Below are positions 11,701 to 23,430 of a stretch of DNA of 64,000 bases, piece after piece; position 1 is the first letter of the stretch; the number at the start of each line of letters is the position of its first letter. The DNA is from Rosa chinensis. Lineage: Eukaryota > Streptophyta > Magnoliopsida > Rosales > Rosaceae. The DNA lies in assembly GCF_002994745.2 (NCBI RefSeq), contig NC_037091.1, forward strand, positions 6,410,001 through 6,474,000, read 5' to 3'. The position numbers were made by a program, and so were the translations under genes. Under the pieces are notes generated by a model. It saw only the letters and a list, made by a program, of their open reading frames with translations. It was not told where the DNA came from and did no database searches.

Positions 11701-13283
11701 TCAATTATCAAGGTGATTATGTGATACAAGCATTTATGTTATACTGAAAGTAAGAACCTAATATCATGGTGGCTCTTCCTCATCCAACAAGTAGAGCAAC
11801 CCCCGGTCTCATCTGGACTGAATCAGATAGACCGAATGCATTCTAGTTGTTTTGACCAATGGTTATTAGGTGCTTTCCTTCTAATGTTGGTGGATCCACT
11901 ACACCCCATCAAGAAAAGAACAAGACAGAAGCCTAAATGATTTTGTGAGTTGAATTTGATGTGGCTCAAGATTTCGGGACTAACCACCGCGGCTCTTCCT
12001 CATCCGTATAATGTACAGCTCTGAGGAGTATCACATCAGAGAATTGATTGGGAAGTTACAGGTATCAGATTTTAGGGAGGTAGACCCAATGGGTAGATGC
12101 TTGCTTTAATGGGCTTTTGAGAGATAATGTTGGTGGACTCACAAACCCATTTGTAGGTCAGAATATAGATCGAGATAATGGTCGGAAAATTCAGACATAA
12201 ACGCGACCTAATTAATCTCAAATTCAACTAGTCTATTAAACGAGTCATTCAACCTGACCAGCCTAACGGGTTTAGTAAACTTAACTAGTCATGCCTGCGC
12301 ATTCTAGCTATGTAAATGTGTTCAAAAGAATCATCATTGTTTACATATGATATGCACTAAAAGCCATAAAAAGGTCAAATTATAAAAAGAAGATTATTTA
12401 ATTTTTACATGTCTAATGCAGATTACCTAACTTGACAAGTTGATCATAAACTCACAGTTTATGAATCATGTTTTGATCGGTTAACCAATAATTGATGTAT
12501 ATTTTAATCATGCAAGAGCAACCTAATTTATTTCGCATGGGTTTCTACTTTCTAGCGGTAGTGGAATTAATGGTCCTAGTTCAAAGTTGTACATAACGTT
12601 ATTTAGTTTTGCTTAAAAACATTCATTTCAAGTTGTCTGATCATATAACCTCCTATTTATACTGCATATAATTTTCATATCACACATTTTTTTAAAGGAT
12701 TTCTATTTAACATAACTTTAATCGCCTCTCTTTCTTTTTGAAAGGATGTTTAAGCCTCTTATGTAAACTAGATTAAACATAGCCCCTTCTTATAATTAGA
12801 TGAGGACCATTATCAGAGCTCTCCCTAAATCATAGCGAACTTTCGCCACTCAATATATGCAAGAGAGAGCCTCAAAAAGGTCGTGAGATCATTTCGTTGG
12901 GAACCTAAACTATCCTATCCTCTTCCCTTACCGGCCTCTTAATACTTTTCCAAACCAATCATTCTTACTGATCCTTTCCACCCTATATTCAGTCGTTGAT
13001 CAGATTGAATGCTGGATTAGGACATCCTCTAAAGGCTGAGCCATAAAAACAATACAAACAAGAATCACATCAAATCATGAACACGTACTCCATCGTAAGA
13101 CTGCTGGATTAATGAACTTCAATTTGAATTCAAACATTTTGTAGTAATTGTGTAGACTGTTTGAACCCAAAATTAACATTTTTTCCCGACAAGGGGGACT
13201 CGAAGAAAACCGGGCTAATATTCGTGGCCCAAGCTATATATTTTCGACAAGTTCAAAATATATTGGTTAGAGGCTAAACAAAG
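8729..13283. other. long intergenic region without genes
   Basis: About 4.5 kb of AT-rich DNA. The first few hundred bases are probably 3' untranslated sequence of the FHA gene. A T run at 9471-9487 may be a decayed reverse-orientation poly(A) tail. Short frames on both strands have no recognisable domains. No mobile element could be delimited. Confidence 0.45.
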
Positions 13284-14470
13284 CCTATTTGGAGATATAT
13301 AGAATTAAGTTAATCCTTAAGGGATGCCTCAACTCTCCCCAAACCCTAGCCTCTGGAGCTCTGCGCTCCATCAATGGCGGTCGGCGTCGGCCTCCCTCCT
13401 AAGCCATTTATTGATGGCCCTCCAACGCCGATCTTATGCGGCGACCACCAAATCAAGCCTGCAAAGTTTCATCACGATATTTGCTTCACGTCGGAGTAAA
13501 ATAGCTGATGTCGAGAAGATTTTTCGGGGGTCTAATCTGATGACACCAAGGCTAGTTGGGTGCGAGAATGAGTTTTGTCGATTCGCCCGTGTAGGGCGCG
13601 GCTCAAATCGGATATGATCTTGGTTGGAGGAGCGCATAATGGATCAGCGGGGGCCAGCTAACCTCTTCTCCGATCTAATTCTGACAGCTGCGGGGAACTG
13701 CGGTGCTGATCCGGGTGGTCTGAAAGCCATGGGTGGCCAGTGGAGAAAATTTTCCGGCCCCCATACCAATGTGACGGGCGTCGTTGCGCTCCAACCTATA
13801 AGTGTGACCGGTGGGGTGGTTGTACCGATCGGAACTGTGCACATTAGAGGAGCAAAAGGTGTCCGATACGCAAACGAGATGGCGGAAACCTCCCATTCAA
13901 TGGCTGAGGTAGCGAGTGGATTTATTTGTGCAGTGATTGATCCTTCTATGTCTCAATCAAACCCGGAGCTGGCGAAGTTGAAGGCAAGGATCGATGTTGC
14001 AGCCGGTGGTGGGGTGCTCAAATTTGGTTGGGTGCCTAGATCAGCCGTGTGGCCCAAATCACTTTGGTGGCCCAATTATGTTAGGGTGCCCAATTCCTTT
14101 TGGGTGCCCAAACAAATTTGCAAAAACTTAATTCGGATTTGAAGCTCAAAGATTTGGGATTTGGATCTATGGGGTTTCAAATTTGGGATCCAGGAGGCTG
14201 GACCCAGTCAAATCTCCTAGCCTTAACTTGGATGGCAAGGAGAGATTTTAGTTTTTTGTTGAACTATGCCTATGTACTGTGTTCTAGTTTTGTCATAGTT
14301 ATAGGCTTGTTTTCATTTGTAAGCACTGATTGTCTAATGAGTGGTGCTAGCATGCCACGTCCTAAACTTGCCCATAGATGGTAAGGGAAGGTATGTATCC
14401 GTGCCATTCTGGCTTGCGTTTGAATGAAAGTCGTCTTTGAATAAAAAAAAAGAAAAACCTATTTGGAGAT
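13284..14470 (+). mobile_element. LINE-like retroposon, target-site duplication present
   Basis: The 13-mer CCTATTTGGAGAT flanks the insert at 13284-13296 and 14458-14470. The insert (13297-14457, 1161 bp) ends in an A-rich tail after AATAAA-like sequence. Its 5' part is markedly GC-rich. It includes an open frame of 172 codons at 13624-14142 with no reverse transcriptase or endonuclease motif. The 3' part has a CCATTCTGGC..ATGAA-type segment also seen, in reverse orientation, at the tail of the LINE-like copies at 21708 and 25014. This points to a shared, non-autonomous non-LTR family. Confidence 0.75.
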
Positions 14471-14560
14471 CAAGCAATCTTGAGGCAAATCTGAATATTC
14501 ATTAATTTACTATTTAATTATCAAGATATTTGATAATTAATGGTGATTTGCTTGGTTGCC

Positions 14561-14658
14561 AAGACTGTGCGAGACGGGAAGATTATGCAAGCCATCAAGA
14601 GCGCGAACAGTATGGGTAGGAATCAACCATCTTGATTGCAATCATCAAGGAAAGTATG

Positions 14659-14713
<55 letters not shown>

Positions 14714-15535
14714 GCCCATGCAATTAAGTCCTATGCCCATGTCATGCAAGCAATCAAGTCTCCCATGCGAATAAGGATTCATGGATGTGGTACAATTCAA
14801 GAAGCATGCAATCATGCTTAATTGCAATAAACAAGGCTTTCTGATTGCATGTCACTATGCTACAGAGTCCTCGCTAAGATATATATGCAATTAAGACGTG
14901 CATATCCTACCAGATTAATTAACCTTGCCTAGAAGATTGCTACGACATAGTTAATCTATTACTTACAATATAATATCAAAACTATTAAGAGTTTTGATTT
15001 GATTCAAAGGCCAATAACTGTGGCCTAAAATATAGTATTTCATTTCTATTTGGAAGGTGAATCTGCAGCAGCCTATATATAGAGGCTAAAGACGATATAG
15101 AAAATACAACTCTTCAATCAACTAATCTCAACGATTATCAAAGTCTCTCCGGAGCAAACCTACTTGCAACCTAGTTGCAAACCAGCGAAGCAAGGGTAAC
15201 GCCCTCGCAACCCAGCGAAGCTAAAGTCACGCTTTAGCAAACCCTTGCTTTCTCCAAACTTCCCAATGATTGCTCTGCTTAACCTACAACGTTAAGTATC
15301 GATTCGGTGAACGCAAAAAATCACAACCAAAGCCCTTACCCGTAAGGCAAAAAGTCATTTTCCGAAAGGCATAGAAAAGAACCTGGTGACGAGGTTGGTG
15401 CTCTCCTCGTCCACATCGTTTGAGAAGAAGTCAAGTCAAGGGACTCCCCGACGACTGTACCCCTCGGTGCTGGCACGCTCGAGCACTCAAAAGAGACAAT
15501 TTGCAACCAGACTGGTTTTGGAGCAAAACATAGAC
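14561..15535 (+). mobile_element. probable solo LTR (gypsy-like)
   Basis: A segment from TGTGCGAGACGG (14566) to GAGCAAAACA (15530) has TG...CA ends. It is flanked by near-identical pentamers AAGAC (14561-14565) and TAGAC (15531-15535), as for a 5-bp target duplication. Inside, near 15074, is a TATA-like CTATATATAGAGG followed by leader-like sequence, consistent with U3-R-U5. No internal domain or second LTR is visible. The 5' edge is inferred from TG plus the pentamer and could be wrong. Confidence 0.5.
14663..14710. repeat. (TA)n microsatellite
   Basis: About 24 uninterrupted TA units, inside the putative solo LTR. Confidence 0.9.
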
Positions 15536-16125
15536 ATTGTCGGAATGTTCTTGGAAACCAGCTTCAACAATTTACCTTGCTTCGCAAGATAATTGACTAA
15601 AAAAGGCTTCAGGTTTGGGCAGCACGCATGCAATGACACGAATTGTATTCGTTGAAACTGCCAATCAACAAAGTCTTCAGAATTTTATTACCGTACCACT
15701 GTCTTTTTGACTAGAAATGTCAGAAAGGTTGAAGATCATATGAGACGTACTCGACTATCCCAAGCAAGGTCGGGAACTGCCTGTGACCAATTTTGAAACG
15801 TAAGGCATTGAATATTAACATAAAGACAAAGGCTGCTATACTTATTAATATAACATCTATACAGTTAGAAACTGAGCACTTGTAATACTATACGGTGTAT
15901 TACTATGGCACATAACCTTGACTAAATTAAAGTTTAACACTTAACACGTGTATGACTTCTTCTAAAAAAACACGTGTATCACTGTAAATTCGGAGGCAAT
16001 ATGACATATGTAGAAATTTACATTCTGAAAACATGCATGTTTTAACTTTTAACCTTAACCTAAGTGGAAGTCATCTGCAAATGATTTATTCAAAAAACAA
16101 ATTATTGACGTTAATGTGCTGGGAT

Positions 16126-16315
16126 TATACTGCAGAGAGATTATTCAAAGCACCGCCGTGCACTTGCACTAACATAAATGAATGGTTAGATTGCATTAAA
16201 TACACTTTTTATTTATTAAAAATAAAGTTCATAATAAATATCAAGGGTTGAGATTATTTTATAAGAGTTTGGTCACTTACACCGTCGGTGCATAGAATAA
16301 TTTCCATATACTGCA
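16126..16315. mobile_element. 172-bp MULE-like MITE in the CSL gene A promoter
   Basis: The insert 16135-16306 is bracketed by a perfect 9-mer, TATACTGCA, at 16126-16134 and 16307-16315. Its ends are imperfect inverted repeats: the left reads ATTATTCAAAGCACCGCCG; the right, complemented, reads ATTATTCTATGCACCGACGG. A 9-bp duplication with long terminal inverted repeats fits a Mutator-like MITE. The gene B promoter has the site empty near 55200. Confidence 0.85.
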
Positions 16316-16495
16316 AATGGAATCAAGTTGACCGCGGCTTGCTTTGTCGAATTCCAAGACAAATACCCCTTTATATTTCCATAATGAAAACATATAGGAC
16401 ATAATTTAACTCCAGATTTCCATAATGAAATCATATAAGATATTTACTCCAGATTTCCTTGACTTTCTAGCTCTTTGGAGGCTAGCATGAAGCTC

Positions 16496-16505
16496 CTTTA
16501 TAAGG
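16496..16505 (+). promoter_or_regulatory. TATA box of CSL gene A
   Basis: CTTTATAAGG lies about 60 bp upstream of the start codon in a segment shared with gene B (GCTCCTTTATAAGGAGTG). Conservation between the paralogues supports it as the core promoter. Confidence 0.6.
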
Positions 16506-16561
16506 AGTGAAGAAGAGAGGTAGCCACCAAGCTCAAATCACAAAAAATAGTTAGAGAAGCT

Positions 16562-19500
16562 ATGGATCAGAGTTCTAATGCCCCCATGCATCTCTGCCAT
16601 GTCAACAAGCTCACAATCTTCATTAATCGAACGTATACAGTCATATACTCCGTCGCTTTATCATTCTTGCTTTACTATAGAGCCTCTTTCTTCTTCCATG
16701 ACACCAAAACACCCATCTTACCATCTCTTATTGTCTTTGTGGCCGAGCTCCTCTCTTCCTTCGAGTGGCTTCTAACCCAGGCATATCGGTGGAGGCCCGT
16801 CTCTCGAACTGTGTTCCCGGAGAGATTGCCGGAAGATGACAAACTTCCTGCAGTCGATGTGTTCATTTGCACCGCTGATCCGGAGAAGGAGCCACCCGTG
16901 GAGGTGATGAACACTGTAATATCAGCCATGGCACTCGACTATCCACCCAAGAAGCTTCACGTGTATTTGTCAGATGATGGCGGTGCTGATGTGACTCTGA
17001 ATGGTATGAGAGAGGCTTGGACATTTGCAAAGCGGTGGATTCCATTTTGTAAGAGGTATAAGATCAAGTGCAGGTCTCCAAAAGCCTATTTCTCAGCAGC
17101 AGAGGATGAGAATGAAGATGCTGCTTTGGGGGTTACTGATTTCATACGAGAGAGGCAAATTATTCAGGTTATAAACATGACTCGAATTAATTTTGTGACA
17201 GTAGACATGCAATTTAGTGAATATTTGAGTTAATAGGGTTGCTTAATTTGGTTACAGGAAAAATATGAGGTGTTTAAGGAAAGAGTGATAGAATACGCAA
17301 GGCATAGTGACACTGGGAGCAGTAAGCGTCGAGGTCATTCTGCAGTGATTGAGGTATTATAATAGAGAAGCAATAATATAAAAACATTCTGCCATACATA
17401 ATTTAACATTAATTTGTCATTAAAAATTATTCCAATATTTTCCCCATATTGTACTTAAATTTGATACTTACACATACCTAAATACCTACCTACCATTCCA
17501 ATGGTTCAAATTTCATTCACTCTTCTACCAGAGACTTTTATAATTAACTAACATTTCATCTACTCATATTGCATAGTGCGCGCTAATCGAAAAAGTTAAA
17601 TTGAACTGCCCACATAACATGTCAAAAGAAATAAAGAAAAAAAAATTACCCATTCCAAACAGAAATCCATGATATGATATAATTTGGAGGTGTTGCATGC
17701 AGGTGATACAAGATAGTTCTAGTAATCATGCATTTGAAGAAAATGAGGCAAAAAACATGCCTCTCCTTGTTTATGTCTCTCGCGAGAAAAGACCTTCTCA
17801 TGCCCATCATTTCAAGGCTGGAGCTCTCAATGTTCTGGTATGCACATCTCTCCCTTTCCACTTATGTATAACATACATGTATTTATGTTAAATACCTGGC
17901 CTGACATGAACACAAAACACAATTTGCAGCTTCGAGTATCCGGTGTGATTAGTAATTCTCCCTTCATATTAGGGCTTGATTGTGACATGTATTGCAATGA
18001 TCCAAGTTCAGCTCGGCAAGCAATGTGTTTCCACCTTGATCCCAAGCTCTCACCTACGCTAGCACTTGTGCAATTCCCTCAGAAATTCCACAACATCAGT
18101 AAGAAGGACATCTACGACAGTCAGTTGAGAGAGACGTTTACGGTATGGATACAAAAACAAAACTATTCCTCAGACATATGCATGTAGTATTTGTATTTGT
18201 ATCATTCATCTTTGACAAGTAAGTTGGTGTTGAACGTTTAGGTGCTATGGCAAGGTTTTGATGGACTTCAAGGGCCATGCGTGTCCGGTACTGGCTATTA
18301 CATCAAGAGGTTATCCTTGTATGGAAAATCCCTAAAGGAGGGTATGTATATTAATGGATTGTGTACAAATCAGTCATTATCCTTGTTTAAGAACCGCAGG
18401 CCACTCAATAAATATTAATCACACCATTGTTTTCTTGGTCAATAACCAAACCGTGTTGTTACTTTCCGTTATATGAAGGGTGCCAACTTATGCAATATTG
18501 CAATGTGAAGTTTTTCCTATATTGTACAAGTGATTATCTTTTTAACTTGAGTGCATGTTGGTTCTATGTTCTATGTTACTCACTTTGCTTTGTTTGACAA
18601 AATTTTGTGTAGATCATAAGGATCTTATGGAACTTAGAACATCTGTTGGTCCATCAAGTGAGTTCATAAAATCCCTGCTTGGAAACTACAATCCTAATAT
18701 GAAAATGGCACAGCTAGCTGAGACCCAACAACTAGCCTCCTGTACCTATGAAGATGGGACAAAATGGGGTGAAGAGGTAAGTCCAACAACTGATGAAAGC
18801 TGAGAAAACCTTTTATCAAAGAAGTATAACTAACAGACCAGTTTCTCAAATCTATGGCAGGCTGGTTTCTTATACGCGTCTGTAGTGGAAGATTATTTCA
18901 CAGGGTTCGCTAGCTTGCATTGCAAGGGTTGGAATTCAGTGTATTGCAATCCACCAAGGCCTCAGTTCTTGGGCAGTGGCACCACTAATTTGAATGACTT
19001 TTTGGTCCAAGGGACAAGATGGAGTTCTGGGTTGGTTGATGTTGCCATCTCCAAATACTGCCCTCTTATATATGGTCTTACTAAAATGTCTTTCCTTGAA
19101 AGTATGTGCTATGGATGGCTAGCAATTTTCCCTATTTGCCGGTTCTTCTCACTCTGGTGCCTTGCAACTATACCTCAGCTTTGCCTAGTCAACCGCATTT
19201 CCCTGTACCCTGAGGTAAATATTTATGTTCTTTTATGTAGAGGACCTTTTAAAAATATACGCATTATAAATTTAAAATATTGAGGACTTATAGAAACTAT
19301 GAAAATTTTACCGCATGAATGGGTCCGAGCACTACTAAATACTAATTAAGAGTTGGAACATTACTCAAGAGGGTTCGAGCAGTACTGCTCCAGGAGTAGA
19401 GTGGCTAAATATGTTCTAACATGTTGGTCATTTTCCTAATGTTTTCGCAGGTCTCAAATTCGTATTTTTGGATATTTTCTTTTGTATTCCTCTCGTCTGT

Positions 19501-19996
19501 TTTGAGACATTTATACGAAGTCCTCACAACGGAAGCATCATTACAACATTGGATATACGAACAAAGAATATGGATGATGAAAGCAGTTACATCTCACTTA
19601 TATGGTAGTCTTGATGCTTTTATGAAGAAATTTGGTTTGAGGGAAGCAAGCTTCTTCCCGACAAATAAAGTTGATGACGTTGAGCAACTCAAGCGGTACA
19701 ACGCGGGGGTATTTGATTTTCAAACCTCAGCACTTTTTCTTGTTCCATTGGCTTCACTGGTTATCTTGAACATGGCCTCCCTTTGTGTGGGCATTGCCAG
19801 AGTGATCTTTCTGGGGGAATTGGAGAAGTTGTTTATACAAGGCTTCGTACCATTTTATGTGGTGGTGGTCAATTACCCTATTATAGAAGGAATGCTAATA
19901 AGGAAAGACAATGGTCGCATTCCACCATCTGTCACCCTATTGTCTGCTATAGCTTCAATCATTTTCTGCATTTTGGGTTCAATTATTTTCATGTAG
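16562..19996 (+). CDS. cellulose synthase-like protein, CSL gene A
   Basis: Eight exons: 16562-17167, 17258-17353, 17703-17837, 17930-18142, 18242-18341, 18613-18776, 18861-19214, 19451-19996. All have GT-AG borders and consistent phase, giving 737 residues, typical for a CSL of the E/G/J/M type. The product should be a membrane glycosyltransferase family 2 enzyme using a UDP-sugar to build a beta-glycan at the Golgi or plasma membrane. All catalytic signatures are present: SDDGG (Asp 138-139), DCD (296-298), ED (448-449), and QGTRW (488-492). Two transmembrane segments lie near residues 25-45 and 54-72, and a multi-spanning C-terminal part lies in exons 7-8. There is no N-terminal zinc RING finger, which separates it from true CesA. 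The start is the first Met of a frame matching gene B and has a TATA box about 60 bp upstream. The exact CSL subfamily is uncertain; the N-terminus ([13 protein letters not shown]) suggests the J/M-like or G-like clade. Confidence 0.88.
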
Positions 19997-20345
19997 CAAG
20001 GTTATTTAACCTGCCTATATATTGTTTTTTCAGAGTCAATAATATATGTTACTTAACTTCTTTCTTCAACTTTTTGGGGGAGAATGTATTGGTGGCTTCT
20101 TTCAATATACATGTGTACTAATCAAAGTCATACTAGTCTGACTTTTGTCGCCACATTTTATTCGCTCACCTAGAGTTATTTCCAAGAATAAAAGAAAAAA
20201 AAGGAAAAACATTAGAGTTACTAGTACTCTTGCATGTTCCATTTTTATGCATTTTAATTTTTTTTTTGAATTTCCTAGTCATGCATGCTAGTCAGCTTGT
20301 CTCATTCATATAAATCTTGTTCATATCAATATAGCGTACCCTCTG

Positions 20346-20815
20346 TTCTAAAACTCAGCCGCCCAGGCCGCCTAAGCGCTCGGTGGTGCCTCTCCGCCTC
20401 GACTAATGAAGAATCAGTGATTCTGGGCATTTGGATTTTAGTCGGGCGCCCAGGCGGCTAGGCGGTAGGCGGGCTTCCAGGCAGCCTAGGCAGATTAGGC
20501 GGGCGCTTAGGTGGCTAGGCGGTAGGCACTGCGCTTGGGCGTTTTTTATTATTATTTTTTATTTTTTGTATATTTGTATGCTTATTACTTAACATTCACT
20601 CCCTATTTTGATTCTAGAGGACTCTTTTGAAATTTGAATATTCTAGATGCAATTTTATTACTCTTCAAGCCTTATATATTTTTAATTATATAAACAAAAG
20701 CTATAAAAATAAAATAAAAATTACAAAAATACAAAACCGCCTAGGCACCTGCCTAGGTGCCTGGGCGATAGTCCCTTGGCCACCGCCTGACTAGCGCCTA
20801 GCGATTTTTCGAACT
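20346..20815. mobile_element. MITE-like palindromic element rich in GCCTAGGCG
   Basis: About 470 bp whose ends are imperfect inverted repeats: left GTTCTAAAACTCAGCCGCC, right complemented GTTCGAAAAATCGCTAGGCG. The interior repeats GGCGG and CTAGGCGG motifs many times on both strands, with an AT-rich core. The target duplication could not be fixed, so the superfamily (hAT-like or other) is open. Confidence 0.6.
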
Positions 20816-21306
20816 TGCATATATGTTAGAGAAGGAGGATGCTTCTTTTCTTCTTTGGAGGGGTAAATTAGTTTTGTTTTCCACCCTCTGGTTACACATA
20901 TGAGATATTGGAGGTAACCTAAACATCGAATCAGGGACGGAACCAAAAAATCATACTGAGGGGGCTAATCAACCTTATGTTGTTAAGTTCTTCCTCATGT
21001 TCTTCTTCTTTTTTCTTTTACTGTTCTAATACGTATATTATTGAAATGGGTAGGAATTCTTATGTATTGCTCACTATGAAGGTAATTGAAGTTTGGCTAT
21101 TCAAAACTTCCAAAAGAGTGACTACGACAATTACATTGATTGATTAGTTAATTACATTAGAAGCATGAATCACATGATCCACAGTTAGAGCCTCATCAGG
21201 TTCTTGATTTCGATAAGTTAGTTGCTGCTAGTTTGTCATAGTTTGGCTCTCATCTTTGCTAAAGTTAATATTAATGGTTGAGTTGACAGGCTTAATTTGA
21301 GGAATT

Positions 21307-21308
<2 letters not shown>

Positions 21309-21351
<43 letters not shown>
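21309..21351. repeat. (TA)n microsatellite
   Basis: About 21 TA units immediately left of a dispersed repeat. A similar TA array precedes the sister copy near 59750-59771. Confidence 0.9.
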
Positions 21352-21353
<2 letters not shown>

Positions 21354-21600
21354 CCAGAGCGGATCTCCGCTTTGAAATTAATGTGTGAAGTTCGAGTTTT
21401 TGGTCACTTTTCGGTCGCATATCCACACCTCGATCATTCAGTTTTTAGGTACTAGTGTATAGATCATCTCTGCAAATTTTCAGCCAAATTGATGATCGTT
21501 AAGGTATCTAACTCGCTTAAACCAATAGACGGATTGAATCTGTCAACCTGAACCATACTAGCTTTAAGACAATTATCAATGTCTTAACGATTATCATTTT
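21352..21600. repeat. dispersed repeat, copy downstream of gene A
   Basis: Starts ATCCAGAGCGGATCTCCGC and shares about 190 bp with 59777-59972 downstream of gene B. The right part contains an inverted version of the GATCGTTAAGGCATTGATAA segment, so the full element was probably a foldback/MITE type. It is not coding. Confidence 0.6.
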
Positions 21601-21690
21601 TTCCTTCAAAAAATTGGGGTAGGCTGCAGCACAAACTTGCCCCACCCTAGTTCCATGCCTGAATTGAATATAACTTAAACTTGCCCCACC

Positions 21691-22783
21691 TGATTTTTTT
21701 GAATCTTTTTTTTTTTTTTTTTGGAATGAAGGTAATAGTTTCATTTATGGGAAGCTCAGGCCAGAATGACACCATACATAGTTCCCACCAGGGGTGATAG
21801 GTGCCATCAAACTTAAAAAATTCCGCTCCTTTTCCGGAGCCTAGCAGAACAACATAATTCTATTCTAAAATAATAGCAGACAAAGTTCCCTGTGCCAATG
21901 TGCTCAATTGCGGTACACCAAAGAACTTTGCACCTAAATGTGTAGAATCACCGATCAATCTGTAGGCTGAGTACAAAGCATAGGTCCCTAAAAACTTAGG
22001 GAATTATTCAAAGTAAACTAGCTACTAATATAGGATCCCGAAAATAGGAGAATAATATGGGCCTAGGGCACAAAACCCCAGCCCCAATACCTAAGTCCAA
22101 GAAGCAGCCCGAAGAAAAAACAATGGGCTCAAAACCCAGCAGATCGGCCCAACAGGCCCCACCCCAATCCTTTGTACAGCAGCCATACATGCACAACTGA
22201 GCACCGCCACCGCCGAACTGCCGAACTAGCACCACCAGAACCACGTCGCACCACCTGAAACATGTCATTGCCGATCTCAGATGCCGTCAAAGGAGCGTCA
22301 CCACCCATCAAGATCCCCAAAATTGGAAACCCAGCAAACCCGACAAGGGTTCACCCAAACAACTAGATCGAAGCCACCGAGAAGAGGTCGGCAACACCAC
22401 TTGGAAGGAAAGCAAATTGGGATCCATCTGCCTCCCATCCCAATCCATCACCCACATCACCAAAATTGGAACATCGGCCACCGTAAGTGAAAGGAAGAGG
22501 GACAAAAAAACCACCTAATCATCTGCCAAGCCTTGAGTAGCCAGAGCCCCTAGGAAGCTGCCTCAAGCCTTAATCACATCACCTGTCTGACAGCGGAACA
22601 AACGACAGGAAGGCCAGAGGCCAGTCCAGCCTCCGCGCGCGGCCGAACGAGCATGATAGAAACAGGGAAAAAAATCTTCTGTAGTTAGGGGCGCGTGTAG
22701 CGCGTACTAGAGACTTGGTAGAGCTGAAATTCTTTTGTACCCCTAATTGAACTCACGGAAAAGTAGTGATTTTTTTGAATCTT
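21691..22783 (-). mobile_element. LINE-like retroposon in unit 1
   Basis: The insert 21708-22766 is flanked by a perfect 17-mer TGATTTTTTTGAATCTT (21691-21707 and 22767-22783). On the minus strand it ends in poly(A), seen here as a T run after 21707. The minus-strand 3' end reads CATTCTGGCCTGAGCTTCC before the tail, similar to the 14457 element. The 5' region is GC-rich with short open frames but no reverse transcriptase, so it is a non-autonomous or deleted copy. Confidence 0.8.
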
Positions 22784-23170
22784 AGTTTGTTTCTACATTA
22801 ATGTAATTAAAATGAAATTTAATCGAAAATAGTAGAAGTTGAAAAACTCTTATAGTATGTAGGTAAAAACCACAAAACATGTAATCGATCCAATTGACAA
22901 TTATGGTTCAATCTAGATCTTGACGATTGTATTCCGATTCAGATATTAATGAGTATATCCTGATCTTGACAACATTTTGTTCTCGACATTTTCGCTAAAA
23001 AAAGAGGAAGCCAAAACCAACCATTGTATATGGGCTTTAATTTTGGTCAGGTCATGATATACATATTAAAAAACTATAAAATAAAAAAATAAGCCATTCA
23101 ACTTTGTTTTATCTGTTTAAAAAGGTCCTCATAATTTTTTTTTTTGATACAAAGGTCCATAATTAATAGG

Positions 23171-23430
23171 AGCCTCATAACAACATTAGATAAACAAGGA
23201 GAGAATATGGATGATGAAGTCTATTACTTATATAGCAACCCTCGTTGCTTTTATGAAGTAATTAAATTGGCATAAGAGCAACAAGCTTCGTATCAACAAA
23301 TTAACAATTTTGGGGACATCGAACAACTGAACCATTACTTTGCTTTCCAAACATTAACGCCTTTTCTTGCGCCACTGACTTCACTAACCATCTTGTTCAT
23401 GGTTTCGTTTGTCGTTCTTTTATCTTGCAG
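23171..23430 (+). pseudogene. decayed CSL last-exon relic (unit 1)
   Basis: This stretch aligns by eye to exon 8 of the CSL genes: GAATATGGATGATGAA, GCTTTTATGAAG, CAACAAGCTTC, GAACAACTGAACC and CCACTGACTTCACTAACC occur in the same order as in 19518-19765. Frameshifts and deletions remove the reading frame. It is a remnant of an extra paralogue downstream of gene A. Confidence 0.7.

Larger units (their letters stand above)
15536..16561 (+). promoter_or_regulatory. upstream region of CSL gene A
   Basis: This flank has a paralogous copy split in two upstream of gene B (about 40735-41032 and 55178-55444). Landmarks shared by both include GAAACCAGCTTCAACAATTT, CATGCAATGACACGAATTGT and AACCTTAACCTAAGT. 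The shared sequence shows that promoter and gene were duplicated together. Gene A has a MITE in this region that gene B lacks. Confidence 0.7.

Noticed and set aside
11465..11704. 79-codon minus-strand frame in the long intergenic region
   Set aside because: No motif, no splice or promoter support, short.
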